From Cordylochernes scorpioides (lineage: Eukaryota > Arthropoda > Arachnida > Pseudoscorpiones > Chernetidae), in the NCBI GenBank assembly GCA_030710605.1, contig CP092879.1, positions 25,931,241 to 25,995,240 of the forward strand: 64,000 bases of DNA, read 5' to 3'. The translations under genes were made by a program, and so were the position numbers. This document shows, piece by piece, positions 11,031 through 24,389 of the stretch. The notes beneath the pieces were generated by a model. That model was not told the origin of the DNA and made no database searches. It worked only from the letters and a program-made list of their open reading frames with translations. Each line of letters begins with the position of its first letter. The first letter of the stretch is position 1.

Positions 11031-12054
11031 CACCTCCGTGAATAAAACCTGTGTATTTAACCGTCTCTCGCGTGCCTGTACCTCCGTCAATCAGAACTTC
11101 CTATACCAGACTCTATGGCGCCTCTGTACACCTTCGTGAATAGAACCATTGTATTTTACCGTCTCTCGCGTCCCTGTACATATCCGTGAATAACACCTGT
11201 GTATTTTACCGTCTCTGGATTCTTTTAGACCCCCGTGAATAAAACCTGTGTATTTTACCTTCTCTGGCGCCCCTTTAAACCTCCGTTAATAAAATATGTG
11301 TATTTTACCATTCTGTCCCTCCTCTACACCTCCCTGAATAAAACCTGTGTATTTTACCGTCTCTTACCTCCCTGAACACCTCAGTTAATAACACCTGTGT
11401 ATTATACCGTATCTAGCCTTCCTAAACACCTCCGTGAAAAAGACCTGTGTATTTTACCGTCTCTGGCGTGCCTGTACCTCCGTCAATCAGACCTTCCTAT
11501 TCCAGCCTCTCTGGCGCCCCTGTACACCTCCTTGAATAGAAACAGTGTATTTTACCGTCTTTCGCCTCCCTGTAGATATACATGAATAAAACCTTTAAAT
11601 TTTACCGTCTGTGGCGTCCCTGTACACCTCCGTGAATAAAACCTGTGTATTTTACCGTCTCTGTCGTCCCTGTAGACCTTCGTGATTAGAACCAGTGTAT
11701 TTTGCCGTCTCTGGCGTCCCTGTACACCTTCGTGAAAATAACCTAAGTAATTTACCGTTTCTGGCGTCCGTGTACACCTCCGTGTTAATAAAACTGTTGT
11801 ATTTTACAGTATCTGGCCCTCCTGTACACCTCGGTTAATAAAACCTGTGTATTTTACCGTCTCTTGTGTCCCTTAAAGCTTCGTTAATAACAGCTGTGTA
11901 TTATACCGTCTCTCGCGTCTCTGTACATATCCGTGAAAAGACCTGTGTATTTTAAGGTCTCTGGCGTCCCTGTTCACCTCCGTGAATAAAACCTGTGTAT
12001 ATTACCGTCTCTGGCGTCCCTGTACACCTTCGTGAATATAACCATTGTATTTTA

Positions 12055-12570
12055 CCGTCTCTGGATTTTTTTAGCCCTCCGTGAATAAAACTTGTGTATA
12101 TCACCATCTGTTGCGTCCCTGTACACCTCAGTCAATAAGACCAGTGTATTTTAACCTCTCTGGCGTCCCTATACATCTCCGTTAAAAAAACCTAAGTATT
12201 TTACTCTCTCTGGCGTCCCTGTACACCTCCGTGAATAAAACCTGTGTTTTTACCGTCTCTGGCGTCCCTATACACCTCCGTGGATGAAACCTGTGTATCT
12301 TACCGTCTCTGGCTTCCCTGACACCCTTCGTGAATAAAAATTTTGTATTTTACCTTTTCTGGCGTCCCTCTACACCTCCGTGAATAAAACCTGTGTATTT
12401 TACAGTCTCTGGGGTGCCTGTACCTCCGTTAATCAGACCTTTCTTTTCCAGCCTCTCTGGCGTCCCTGTACACCTACTTAATAGAAACAGTGTATTTTAG
12501 CGTCTCTCGCGTCCCTGTACATATCCGTGAATAGAACCTGTGTATTTTACCTTCTCTGGCGTCCGTGTAC
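12055..12570 (+). repeat. Higher-order duplication C, copy 2
   Basis: Second copy of the block at about 10510-11030, recognised by the same succession of rare unit variants (the GATTTTTTTAGCCC unit, the CATCTGTTGCG unit, and the TCAGACCTTTCT unit). Confidence 0.8.
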
Positions 12571-12644
12571 ACCTCCGTGAATAAAGCCGGTGTATTTTAA
12601 CGTTTTTAGCCTCCTTGTAAACCGTGTTGAATGAAACCTGTGTA

Positions 12645-15600
12645 TTTTTCCATATCTGGCGCCCTGTAAACCTCTGTTTATAGAACCAGTGTATTTTACC
12701 GTCTCTGGCGTCCATGTACACCTCCGTTAATAGAACCTGTGTATTTTACCGTCTCTGGCGTCCCTGTACACCCTACGTGAATAAAGACTTTGTATTTTAC
12801 CTTCCCTGGCGTCCTTCTACACCTCCGTGAATAAAATCTGTGTATTTAACCGTCCCTGGCGTGCCTGTACCTCCGTCAATCAGACCATCCTATACCAGCC
12901 TCTCTGGCGCCTCTGTACACCTTCGTGAATAGAACCATTGTATTTTACCGTCTCTCGCGTCCCTGTACATATCCGTGAATAACACCTGTGTATTTTACCG
13001 TCTCTGGCGACCCTGAAAACCTCCGTTAATAAAACCTGTGTAATTTACCGTCTCTGACGTCCCTGAAAACCTCCGTTAATAAAACCTGTGTATTTTACCG
13101 TCTCTGGCGTGCCTGTACCTCCGTCAATCAGACCTACCTAATCCAGCCTCTCTGGTGTCCCTGTACACCTCTTTGAATAGAAACAGTGTATTTTACCGTC
13201 TTTCGCGTCCCTGTACATATCCGTGAATAAAACCTGTGTATTTTACCGTCTCTGGCGTCCCTATACACCTCCGTGAATAAAACCGTTGTATTTTACCGTC
13301 TCTGGCGTCCTTGTACATATTCTTTAACAAAACCTGTGTATTTTACCGTCTCTGGCGTCCCTGTACACCTCCGGTAATAACACCTGTGTTTTTTACCGTC
13401 TCTGGCGTGCCTGTACACCTCTGTTAATAATACCTGTGTATTTTACCTTCTCTGGCGTCCATGTACAACTCCGTGAATAGAACCTGTGTATTTTACCGTC
13501 TCTGGCATCCCTGTAGACATTCTTGAATAGAAACAGTGTATTTTACCGTCCCAGGCATCCCTGTACACCTTCGTGAATGAAACCTTTGTATTTTAACGTC
13601 TCTGGCGTCCCTGTACACCTCCGTAAATATAACCTGTGTATTTAACCTTCTCTGGCGTCTCTGTGCACCTCAATGAATAAAACCTGTGTATATTACCGTC
13701 TCAGGGGTCCCTGTACACTTTCCTGATTAGAACCATTGCATTTTACTGTCTTTGGCGTCCCTGTACATATTCTTTAATAAAACCTGTGTATTTTACCCTC
13801 TCTGGCGTCCCTGTACACCTCCGGTAATGAAACCTGTGTATTTTACCGTCTCTGGCGTGCCTGTACACCTGTGTTAATAACACCTGTGTATTTTAACTTC
13901 TCTGGCGTCCCTGTACACCTCCGTGAATAGAAACTGTGTATTTTACCGTCTCTGGCATCCCTGTAGACTTTCATGATTAGAACCAGTGTATATTACCGTT
14001 TCTGGCGTCCCTATACACCTTCGTGAATATAACTTAAGTATTTTACCGTTTCTGGCGTATCTGTACAACTTCTTGATTAGAACCATTGTATTTTAGCGTC
14101 TCTGGATTCTTTTGTACCAACGTGAATAAAACCTGTGTATTTTACCTTCTCTGGCGTCCCTTTACAGCTCCGTTAATAAAACTTGAGTATTTTACCGTCT
14201 ATAGTGTCCCTGTACACCTCCGTTAATAACACCTGTGTAATTAACCGTATATGGCCTTCCTGTACACCTCCGTGAATAAAACCTGTGTTTTTACCGTTTT
14301 TGGCGTCCCTGTACACCTCCGTGAATAAGAACTTTATATTTTACCTTCTTTGGCGTCCTTCTACACCTCCGTAAATGAAACCTGGTATTTTACCGTCTCT
14401 GGCGTGCCTGTACCTCCGTCAATCAGACTACCTATTCCCGCCTCTCTGAGGTCCCTGTACACTTTCGTGAATAGAACCAGTGTATTTCACCGTCTCTGGC
14501 GTCCCTGTACATATTCTTTAACAAAACCTGTGTATTTTACCATCTCTAGCGACCCTCTACACCTCCGGTGATAAAATCTGTGTATTTTACCGTCTTTTGC
14601 GTGCCTGTACACCTCTGTTAATAACACCTGTGTATTTTACCTTCTCTGGCGTCCCTGTACACCTCCGTGAATAAAACCTGTGTATTTTACCGTCTCTGGC
14701 GTCCCTGTACACCTTCGTTAATATAACCTAAGTATTTTACCGTCTCTGGCGTCCCTGTACACCTCCGTGAAAATAACCTGTGTATTTTACCTTCTCTGGC
14801 GTCTCTGTGCACCTCGGTGAATAAACCCTGTGTATATTACAGTTTCTGGCGTCCCTGTACACCTTCGTGATTAGAAACATTGTATTTTACCGTCTCTGGA
14901 TTCCTTTAGCCCTCCGTGAATAAAACTTGTGTATTTTACCATTTATGGCGTCCCTGTACACCTCAGTTAATGAGACCAGTGTATTTTACCGTCTCTGGCG
15001 TCCCTGTACACCTCCGTGAATAAAACCTGTGTATTTTACCGTCTCTGGCGTCCCTGTACACCGTCGTGAATAGAACAAGTGTATTTTACCGTCTCTGGCG
15101 TCCATGTACACCTCCGTGAATATAATTATTGTATATTACTATCTCTGGCGTCCCTTAACACTTCCGTGAATAAAACCTGTGTATTTTACCGTCTCTGGCG
15201 TGGCTGTATTTCTTTTAATTGGACTTTCATATTCCACCCTCTCTGGCGTCCCTGTACACTGTCGTGAATAGAACCTGTGTATTTCACCATCTCTCGGGTC
15301 CCTGTACATATCCGTGAATAAAACCTTTGATTTTCCGCGTCTCTGGCGTTCCTGTATCTCCGTTTATCAGACCTTCCTATTTCACCCTCTCTGGCAGCTC
15401 TGTACACCTTCGTAAATAGAACCAGTGTTTTTACCGTCTCTCGCGTCCCAGTACATATGGGGGAATAAAACCAGAGTATTTTACCGTCTCTGGCGTCCCT
15501 GTACTTCTCCGTGAATAAAACCTGTGTATTTTACCCACCCTGGCGTCCCTGTACATCTCCGTCAATATATTCTGTGTATTTTACCGTCTTTGACGTCCCT

Positions 15601-16433
15601 GTACACCTCCGTGAATAGACCCTGTGTATTTTACCGTCTCTAGCGTCCCTGTACATCTCCGTGTATAAAACCAGTGTATTTTACCGTATCTGGCGTCCCT
15701 GTACACCTCCGTGAATAGAACCATTGTATTTCACTCTCTCTGGCGTCCCTTTACAACTCCGTGAATAACACCTGTGTATTATACCGTCTCTGACGTCCCT
15801 GTTTACCTCCGTGAATAAAACCTGTGTATATTTCCGTCTATGGCATCCCTGTACACCTCAATGATTGAAACTTGTGTATTTTACCCTCTCTGGCGTCCCT
15901 GTACACCGTCGTGAATATAACCAGTGTATTTCATCATCTCTCGCGTCCCTGTACATCTCCGTGAATATAATCAGTGTATTTTACCATCTCTGGCGTCCCT
16001 GTACATACCCGTGAATAAAACCTGAGTATTTTACCGCCTTTGGCGTCCCTGTATACCTCCGTGAATGATACCTGGGTATTTTAACGTCTCTGGCCCAACT
16101 GTACACCTCCGTAAAAAAACCGTGTATTGTACAGTCTCTGGCGTCCCTTTACACCTCCGCGAATAAAACCTGTGTATTATACCGTCTATGATTTTCCTGT
16201 ACACCTCCGTGAATAAAACCTGTGTATTTTACCGTCTCTGGTGTACCTGTACACCTTCGTGTATAATTTCAGTGTATTTTACCGTCTCTGACGTCCCTCT
16301 ACACCCTACCTGAATATAACCTTTTTGTTATACCGTCTCTGGCGTCCCTGTACGCCTCAATGAATAAAACCTGTATATTTTACCGTCTCTGACGTGCCTG
16401 TATCTCCGTCACTCAGACTTCCCTATTCCCCCC
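12645..16433 (+). repeat. Higher-order duplication A, copy 1, 3.8 kb
   Basis: About 75 successive monomers, with their individual substitutions, recur at 20310-24048. The offset is 7664-7665 bp before about 14700 and 7615 bp after it, because the second copy lacks one 50-bp unit present here near 14700-14760. Only occasional substitutions separate the copies, so the duplication is recent or the array is being homogenised. Confidence 0.9.
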
Positions 16434-16629
16434 TCTCTGGCGTCTCTATACAACGTCGTGAATAGAACAAGTGTATTTCACCATCTCTCGCGTCCATGTG
16501 CATATCCGTGAATAAAACCTGTGTATTTTACCCTCTCTGGCGTCCCTGTACACCGTCATGAATAGAATCAGTATATTTCACCGTTTCTGTGGTACCTTTA
16601 CATCTCCGTGAATAAAACCTATGTATTTT

Positions 16630-17875
16630 ACTGTCTCTGGCGTCCCTGTACACCTCCGTGAATAAAACCTTTGTATTTTCCTGTCTCTGGCATGTCTGTA
16701 TCTCCTTTAATCAGACCTTCTATTCCACCCTCTCTGGCGACACTGTACACCTTCTTGAATAGAACCAGTGTATTTCACCATCTCTCGCGTCCCTGTACAT
16801 ATCCGTGAATAAAACCTGTGTATTTTACCGTCTCTGGCGTCCCTGTACACCTCCGTTATTAAACCTGTGTATTTTACCGTCTCTGGCCTCCCTGTACATC
16901 TCCGTGAATAAAATCTGTGTATTTTACCATCTAGGGAGTCCCTGTACATATCCGTTAATACACCTAGGGTATTGTACTGTCACTGGCGTCCCTGTACACT
17001 TCAGTGAATAAAACCTGTGTATTCTACCGTTTCTGGAGACTCTGTACACCTCCGTGAAAATAAACTGTGTATTTTACCGTCTCAGGTGTCCCTGTACACC
17101 TCCGTGAATAGGGGCAGTGTATTTCACCGACTCTGGCGTCCCTGTACACCTCCGTGAATAAAACCTGTGTATTTTACCGTCTCCGGTGTCCTTGTGCACC
17201 TCGGTGAATAGGACTAGTGTATTTTACTCTCTCTGGCGTCCCTATACAGCTCCGTGAATAAAACCCTCGATTTTTACCATCTCTGACGTCCCTTTACAGT
17301 CCGTGAATAGAACTAGTGTATTTTGCCTTCTCTCGCGTCCCTGTTCACCTCCGTTTATAAATTATGTGTATTTTAACGTTTCTGGCGTCCCTGTATACCT
17401 CCTTGAAAAAGACCAGTGTATTTTACCGTCTCAGGCGTTCCTGTAGAACATCGTGAATAGTGCCAGTGTATTTTACCGTCTCTGACGTGCCTGTATCTCA
17501 GTCATTAAGACCTGCCTATTTTAACCTCTCTGGCGTCCCTTAACACCTCCGTCAATAAAACCTGTGTATTTTAACGACTCTGGCGTCCCTGTACATCTCC
17601 GTTAATAATATCTGTGTATTTTACTGTCTTTATGCGTTCTTTTACACCTCCGTGTATAGAACCAGTATATGTTACAGTCTCTGGCGTTCATGTACATCTC
17701 CCTGAATAAAATCTGTGTATTTTACCTTCTCTGTCGTCCCTGTACAACTCCGTGAAGAAAACCTGTTCATTTTAAGATCTTTGGCGTCCCTGTACATCTC
17801 CCTGAATAAAATCTGTTTATTTTACCGTCTCCGGTGTCCCTGTACACCTCCGTGAATAAAACCTGTGTATTTTAC
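16630..17875 (+). repeat. Higher-order duplication B, copy 1, 1.2 kb
   Basis: A run of about 25 variant monomers, including the CTCCTTTAATCAGACCTTC unit and the GGGGCAGTGTATTTCACCG unit, recurs at about 19118-20310 with an offset of 2489 bp. Confidence 0.88.
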
Positions 17876-17999
17876 CGTCTATGGCGTCCCGTACACCTCC
17901 GTGAATAGAACCAGTGTATATTACCCTCTCTGGCGTCCCTGTACATATCCGTGAATAAAACCTGTGTATTATACTGTCACTGGCATCCATGTAAACCTC

Positions 18000-18262
18000 C
18001 TGTATAGAAACAGTGTATTTTAGCGTCTTTCGCCTCCCTGTACATATCGGTGAATAAAACCTGTGTATTTTACCGTCTCTAACGTGCCTTTACACCTCCA
18101 TGAATAAAACCTGTGTATTTTACCGTCTCTTGCATCCCTGTACACCTCCGTGAATGAACCTTTGTTTTTCCCCGTCTCTAGCGTACCTGCACATCGTCGT
18201 GAATAAAATCTGTGTATTTTAACGTTTCTGGCGTCCCTGTACATCTCCGTGTATAGAACCAG
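18000..18262 (+). repeat. Short higher-order duplication, copy 1
   Basis: Units beginning near AGAAACAGTGTATTTTAGCG and continuing with CGTCTCTAACGTGCC recur at about 18900-19115, about 0.9 kb downstream, with some differences. Confidence 0.65.
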
Positions 18263-18899
18263 AGTATTTTACCGTCTCTGGCGTCCCTGTATACCACCGT
18301 GATTAGAACCCTTGTATTTTACTGTCTATGGCGTCCCTTTACACCTCCGTGAATAACACCTGTTCATTATACCGTCTCTGGCATTCCTGTACACTCCAGT
18401 GAATAAAACCTATGTATTTTTCCGTCTATGGCGCCCCTGTACACCTCCGTCAATAATACCTCTGTATTTTACCGTTTCTGTCGTCCCTTCACACCGTACC
18501 TGAATATAACCTTTGTATTATACAGTCTTTGGGGTCCCTTTATCTCCGCCAATCGGACTTTCCTATTCCACCCTCTCTGGCGTCCCTGTACACCGTCGTG
18601 AATAGAACCAGTTTATTTCACCATCTCTCGCGTCCCTGTACATACCCGTGAAAAAAACATGTGTAGTTTAATGTCTTTGGCGTCCCTGTACATCTTAGTG
18701 AATAGAATATGTGTATTTTACCGTCAATGGCGTCCCTGTACATCTTCGTGAATAGAACCAGTTAATATTACCCTCTCTGGCGTCCCTGTACATATCCGTG
18801 AATAAAACCTGTGTATTTTACTGTCACTGGTGTCCCTGTACACTTCCGTGTATAGAACCAGTGTATTTTACCTTCTCTGGCATCCATGTAAACCTCCGA

Positions 18900-19115
18900 G
18901 AATAGAAACAGTGTATTTTAGCGTCTTTCGCCTCCCTGTACATATCCTTGAAGAAAACCTCTGTATTTTACCGTCTCTAACGTCCCTTTACACCTCCATG
19001 AATAAAACCTCTGTATTTTACCGTCTCTTGCATACCAGTTTACCTCCGTGAATAAACCTTTGTATTTTCCCGTCTCTAGCGTCCCTGTACATCTCCGTGT
19101 ATAGAACCAGAGTAT
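18900..19115 (+). repeat. Short higher-order duplication, copy 2
   Basis: Second copy of the block at about 18000-18262. It directly precedes copy 2 of duplication B. Confidence 0.65.
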
Positions 19116-19117
19116 TT

Positions 19118-20310
19118 TACCGTCTCTGGCGTCCCTGTACACCTCCGTGAATAAAACCTTTGTATTTTCCTGTCTCTGGCGTGTCTGTATCTCCTTTAAT
19201 CAGACCTTCTATTCCACCCTCTCTGGCGACACTGTACACCTTCTTGAATAGAACCAGTGTATTTCACCATCTCTCGCGTCCCTGTACATATTCGTGAATA
19301 ATACCTGTGTATTTTACCGTCTCTGGCGTCCCTGTACACCTCCGTTATTAAACCTGTGTATTTTACCGTCTCTGGCCTCCCTGTACATCTCCGTGAATAA
19401 AATCTGTGTATTTTACCATCTAGGGAGTCCCTGTATATATCCGTGAATACACCTAGGGTATTGTACTGTCAATGGCGTGCCTGTACACTTCAGTGAATAA
19501 CACCTGTGTAATTTACCGTTTCTGGAGTCCCTGTACACCTCTGTGAAAATAGACTGTGTATTTTACCTTCTCAGGTGTCCCTGTACACCTCCGTGAATAG
19601 GGGCAGTGTATTTCACCGACTCTGGCGTCCCTGTACACCTCCGTGAATAAAACCTGTGTATTTTACCGTCTCCGGTGTCCTTGTACACCTCGGTGAATAG
19701 GACTAGTGTATTTTAATCTCTCTGGCGTCCCTATACAGCTCCGTGAATAAAACCCTCGATTTTTACCATCTCTGACGTCCCTTTACAGTCCGTGAATAGA
19801 ACTAGTGTATTTTGCCTTCTCTCGCGTCCCTGTTCACCTCCGTTTATAAATTATGTGTATTTTAACGTTTCTGGCGTCCCTGTATACCTCCTTGAAAAAG
19901 ACCAGTGTATTTTACCGTCTCAGGCGTTCCTGTAGAACATCGTTAATAGTGCCAGTGTATTTTACCGTCTCTGACGTGCCTGTATCTCAGTCATTAAGAC
20001 CTGCCTATTTTAAACTCTCTGGCTTCCCTGTACACCTCCGTCAATAAAACCTGTGTATTTTAACGACTCTGGCGTCCCTGTACATCTCCGTTAATAATAT
20101 CTGTGTATTTTACTGTCTTTGGCGTTCTAGTACACCTCCGTGTATAGAACCAGTATATGTTACAGTCTCTGGCGTTCATGTACATCTCCCTGAATAAAAT
20201 CTGTGTATTTCACCGTCTCTGGCGTCCCTGTACAACTCCGTGAAGAAAACCTGTTTATTTTACCGTCTCTGGTGTCCCTGTACACCTCCGTGAATAAAAC
20301 CTGTGTATTT
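19118..20310 (+). repeat. Higher-order duplication B, copy 2
   Basis: Second copy of 16630-17875. It runs straight into copy 2 of duplication A at about 20310, whereas the two first copies are arranged A then B, so the block order is A-B-B-A. Confidence 0.88.
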
Positions 20311-23300
20311 TAACATATCTGGCGTCCCTGTAAACCTCTGTTTATAGAACCAGTGTATTTTACCGTCTCTGGCGTCCATGTACACCTCCGTTAATAGAAC
20401 CTGTGTATTTTACCGTCTCTGGCGTCCCTGTACACCCTACGTGAATAAAGACTTTGTATTTTACCTTCCCTGGCGTCCTTCTACACCTCCGTGAATAAAA
20501 CCTGTGTATTTAACCGTCCCTGGCGTGCCTGTACCTCCGTCAATCAGACCTTCCTATACCAGCCTCTCTGGCGCCTCTGTACACCTTCGTGAATAGAACC
20601 ATTGTATTTTACCGTCTCTCGCGTCCCTGTACATATCCGTGAATAACACCTGTGTATTTTACCGTCTCTGGCGACCCTGAAAACCTCCGTTAATAAAACC
20701 TGTGTAATTTACCGTCTCTGACGTCCCTGAAAACCTCCGTTAATAAAACCTGTGTATTTTACCGTCTCTGGCGTGCCTGTACCTCCGTCAATCAGACCTA
20801 CCTAATCCAGCCTCTCTGGTGTCCCTGTACACCTCTTTGAATAGAAACAGTGTATTTTACCGTCTTTCGCGTCCCTGTACATATCCGTGAATAAAACCTC
20901 TGTATTTTACTGTCTCTGGCGTCCCTATACACCTCCGTGAATAAAACCGTTGTATTTTACCGTCTCTGGCGTCCTTGTACATATTCTTTAACAAAACCTG
21001 TGTATTTTACCGTCTCTGGCGTCCCCGTACACCTCCGGTAATAACACCTGTGTATTTTACCGTCTCTGGCGTGCCTGTACACCTCTGTTAATAATACCTG
21101 TGTATTTTACCTTCTCTGGCGTCCATGTACAACTCCGTGAATAGAACCTGTGTATTTTACCGTCTCTGGCATCCCTGTAGACCTTCTTGAATAGAAACAG
21201 TGTATTTTACCATCCCAGGCATCCCTGTACACCTTTGTGAATGAAACCTTTGTATTTTAACGTCTCTGGCGTCCCTGTACACCTCCGTAAACATAACCTG
21301 TGTATTTAACCTTCTCTGGCGTCTCTGTGCACCTCGATGAATAAAATCTGTGTATATTACCGTCTCTGGGGTCCCTGTACACTTTCCTGATTAGAACCAT
21401 TGCATTTTACCGTCTTTGGCGTCCCTGTACATATTCTTTAATAAAACCTGTGTATTTTACCGTCTCTGGCGTCCCTGTACACCTCCGGTAATGAAACCTG
21501 TGTATTTTACCGTCTCTGGCGTGCCTGTACACCTGTGTTAATAACACCTGTGTATTTTAACTTCTCTGGCGTCCCTGTACACCTCCGTGAATAGAAACTG
21601 TGTATTTTACCGTCTCTGGCATCCCTGTAGACTTTCGTGATTAGAACCAGTGTATATTACCGTTTCTGGCGTCCCTATACACCTTCGTGAATATAACTTA
21701 AGTATTTTACCGTTTCTGGCGTCTCTGTACAACTTCTTGATTAGAACCATTGTATTTTAGCGTCTCTGGATTCTTTTGTACCAACGTGAATAAAACCTGT
21801 GTATTTTACCTTCTCTGGCGTCCCTTTACAGCTCCGTTAATAAAACTTGAGTATTTTACCGTCTATAGTGTCCCTGTACACCTCCGTTAATAACACCTGT
21901 GTAATTAACCGTATATGGCCTTCCTGTACACCTCCGTGAATAAAACCTGTGTTTTTACCGTTTTTGGCGTCCCTGTACACCTCCGTGAATAAGAACTTTA
22001 TATTTTACCTTCTTTGGCGTCCTTCTACACCTCCGTAAATGAAACCTGTGTATTTTACCGTCTCTGGCGTGCCTGTACCTCCGTCAATCAGACTACCTAT
22101 TCCCGCCTCTCTGAGGTCCCTGTACACTTTCGTGAATAGAACCAGTGTATTTCACCGTCTCTGGCGTCCCTGTACATATTCTTTAACAAAACCTGTGTAT
22201 TTTACCATCTCTAGCGACCCTCTACACCTCCGGTGATAAAATCTGTGTATTTTACCGTCTTTTGCGTGCCTGTACACCTCTTTTAATAACACCTGTGTAT
22301 TTTACCTTCTCTGGCGTCCCTGTACACCTCCGTGAATAAAACCTGTGTATTTTACCGTCTCTGGCGTCCCTGTACACCTCCGTGAAAATAACCTGTGTAT
22401 TTTACCTTCTCTGGCGTCTCTGTGCACCTCGGTGAATAAACCCTGTGTATATTACAGTTTCTGGCGTCCCTGTACACTTTCGTGATTAGAAACATTGTAT
22501 TTTACCGTCTCTGGATTCCTTTAGCCCTCCGTGAATAAAACTTGTGTATTTTACCATTTATGGCGTCCCTGTACACCTCAGTTAATGAGACCAGTGTATT
22601 TTACCGTCTCTGGCGTCCCTGTACACCTCCGTGAATAAAACCTGTGTATTTTACCGTCTCTGGCGTCCCTGTACACCGTCGTGAATAGAACAAGTGTATT
22701 TTACCGTCTCTGGCGTCCATGTACACCTCCGTGAATATAATTATTGTATATTACTATCTCTGGCGTCCCTTGACACTTCCGTGAATAAAACCTGTGTATT
22801 TTACCGTCTCTGGCGTGGCTGTATTTCTTTTAATTGGACTTTCATATTCCACCCTCTCTGGCGTCCCTGTACACTGTCGTGAATAGAACCTGTGTATTTC
22901 ACCATCTCTCGGGTCCCTGTACATATCCGTGAATAAAACCTTTAATTTTCCGCGTCTCTGGCGTGCCTGTATCTCCGTTTATCAGATCTTCCTATTTCAC
23001 CCTCTCTGGCAGCTCTGTACACCTTCGTAAATAGAACCAGTGTTTTTACCGTCTCTCGCGTCCCAGTACATATGGGGGAATAAAACCAGAGTATTTTACC
23101 GTCTCTGGCGTCCCTGTACTTCTCCGTGAATAAAACCTGTGTATTTTACCCACCCTGGCGTCCCTGTACATCTCCGTCAATATATTCTGTGTATTTTACC
23201 GTCTTTGACGTCCCTGTACACCTCCGTGAATAGACCCTGTGTATTTTACCGTCTCTAGCGTCCCTGTACATCTCCGTGTATAAAACCAGTGTATTTTACC

Positions 23301-24048
23301 GTATCTGGCGTCCCTGTACACCTCCGTGAATAGAACCATTGTATTTCACTCTCTCTGGCGTCCCTTTACAACTCCGTGAATAACACCTGTGTATTATACC
23401 GTCTCTGGCGTCCCTGTTTACCTCCGTGAATAAAACCTGTGTATATTTCCGTCTATGGCGTCCCTGTACACCTCAATGATTGAAACTTGTGTATTTTACC
23501 CTCTCTGGCGTCCCTGTACACCGTCGTGAATATAACCAGTGTATTTCATCATCTCTCGCGTCCCTTTACATCTCCGTGAATATAATCAGTGTATTTTACC
23601 ATCTCTGGCGTCCCTGTACATACCCGTGAATAAAACCTGAGTATTTTACCGCCTTTGGCGTCCCTGTATACCTCCGTGAATGATACCTGTGTATTTTAAC
23701 GTCTCTGGCCAAACTGTACACCTCCGTAAAAAAACCGTGTATTGTACAGTCTCTGGCGTCCCTTTACACCTCCGCGAATAAAACCTGTGTATTATACCGT
23801 CTATGATTTTCCTGTACACCTCCGTGAATAAAACCTGTGTATTTTACCGTCTCTGGTGTACCTGTACACCTTCGTGTATAATTTCAGTGTATTTTACCGT
23901 CTCTGACGTCCCTCTACACCCTACCTGAATATAACCTTTTTGTTATACCGTCTCTGGCGTCCCTGTACGCCTCAATGAATAAAACCTGTATATTTTACCG
24001 TCTCTGACGTGCCTGTATCTCCGTCACTCAGACTTCCCTATTCCCCCC
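20310..24048 (+). repeat. Higher-order duplication A, copy 2, 3.7 kb
   Basis: Second copy of 12645-16433, lacking one 50-bp unit. It stops abruptly in mid-unit at the array's right edge, after TTCCCTATTCCCCCC, where unrelated sequence begins. Confidence 0.9.
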
Positions 24049-24389
24049 CATATTCCCCGGCATTATAGTTGATAAGGATTATAAGAAATTAAGATATGAA
24101 TGTTTCTTTTAACACTAAATAAAAAAATACTGTCCTTACTGCGATGAAAAATATAGGAAGGGCTTGGCTATCAGTGGGGACCCTCAGTTTATTTTTCCAC
24201 ACCAAACACAAGGTAATAAGACCAAATCCAAATAAATAAATAGTGTGTGACGTTTCGGTAACAGTGTTGTTACCATCTTCATAATTATATCTAAAAAAAA
24301 GGTTTTTTTTCCACTTTTAATTCTAAGAATAATATTCTGTGTTTCTCAAATAACTATTTTCTTCTTATCTGTTATCTTGTTTACACACT
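24049..24389. repeat. Non-coding spacer containing a dispersed repeat
   Basis: About 24098-24190 resembles 42281-42395: both hold GAATGTTTCTTT, then TGTCCTTACTGCGATGAAA, then GGCTTGGCT and a CCCTC segment. A short imperfect palindrome (GGTAACAGTGTTGTTACC) lies near 24259-24276. The rest is AT-rich with no recognised feature. Confidence 0.6.

Larger units (their letters stand above)
5087..24048 (+). repeat. Minisatellite array A, about 48-50 bp units, 19 kb
   Basis: Roughly 380 head-to-tail units fill this region. Every unit keeps a core near GTCTCTGGC(A/G)TC, a TGTAC block and an AATAAA block. At 5087 to about 7130 the unit is about 48 bp with TGTACTCCCC after the AATAAA block. From about 7130 to 8600 it is intermediate and most diverged. 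From about 8600 to 24048 it is 50 bp, with TGTATTTTACCGTCTC and ACCTCCGTGAATAAAAC blocks, and much more uniform. A variant unit with CCGTCAATCAGACCTTCC recurs through the 50-bp part. The many short open frames here are repeat artefacts; no gene is called. Confidence 0.95.

Noticed and set aside
14350-14571. Frames at 14350 and 22039, and at 15079 and 22694, encoding the same peptides, as a duplicated gene
   Set aside because: They lie in the two copies of a 3.8-kb minisatellite block; the identity comes from block duplication.
5087-24048. CRISPR-like array
   Set aside because: Units are contiguous with diffuse variation along the whole monomer; there are no constant repeats with unique spacers, no cas genes, and the context is eukaryotic.
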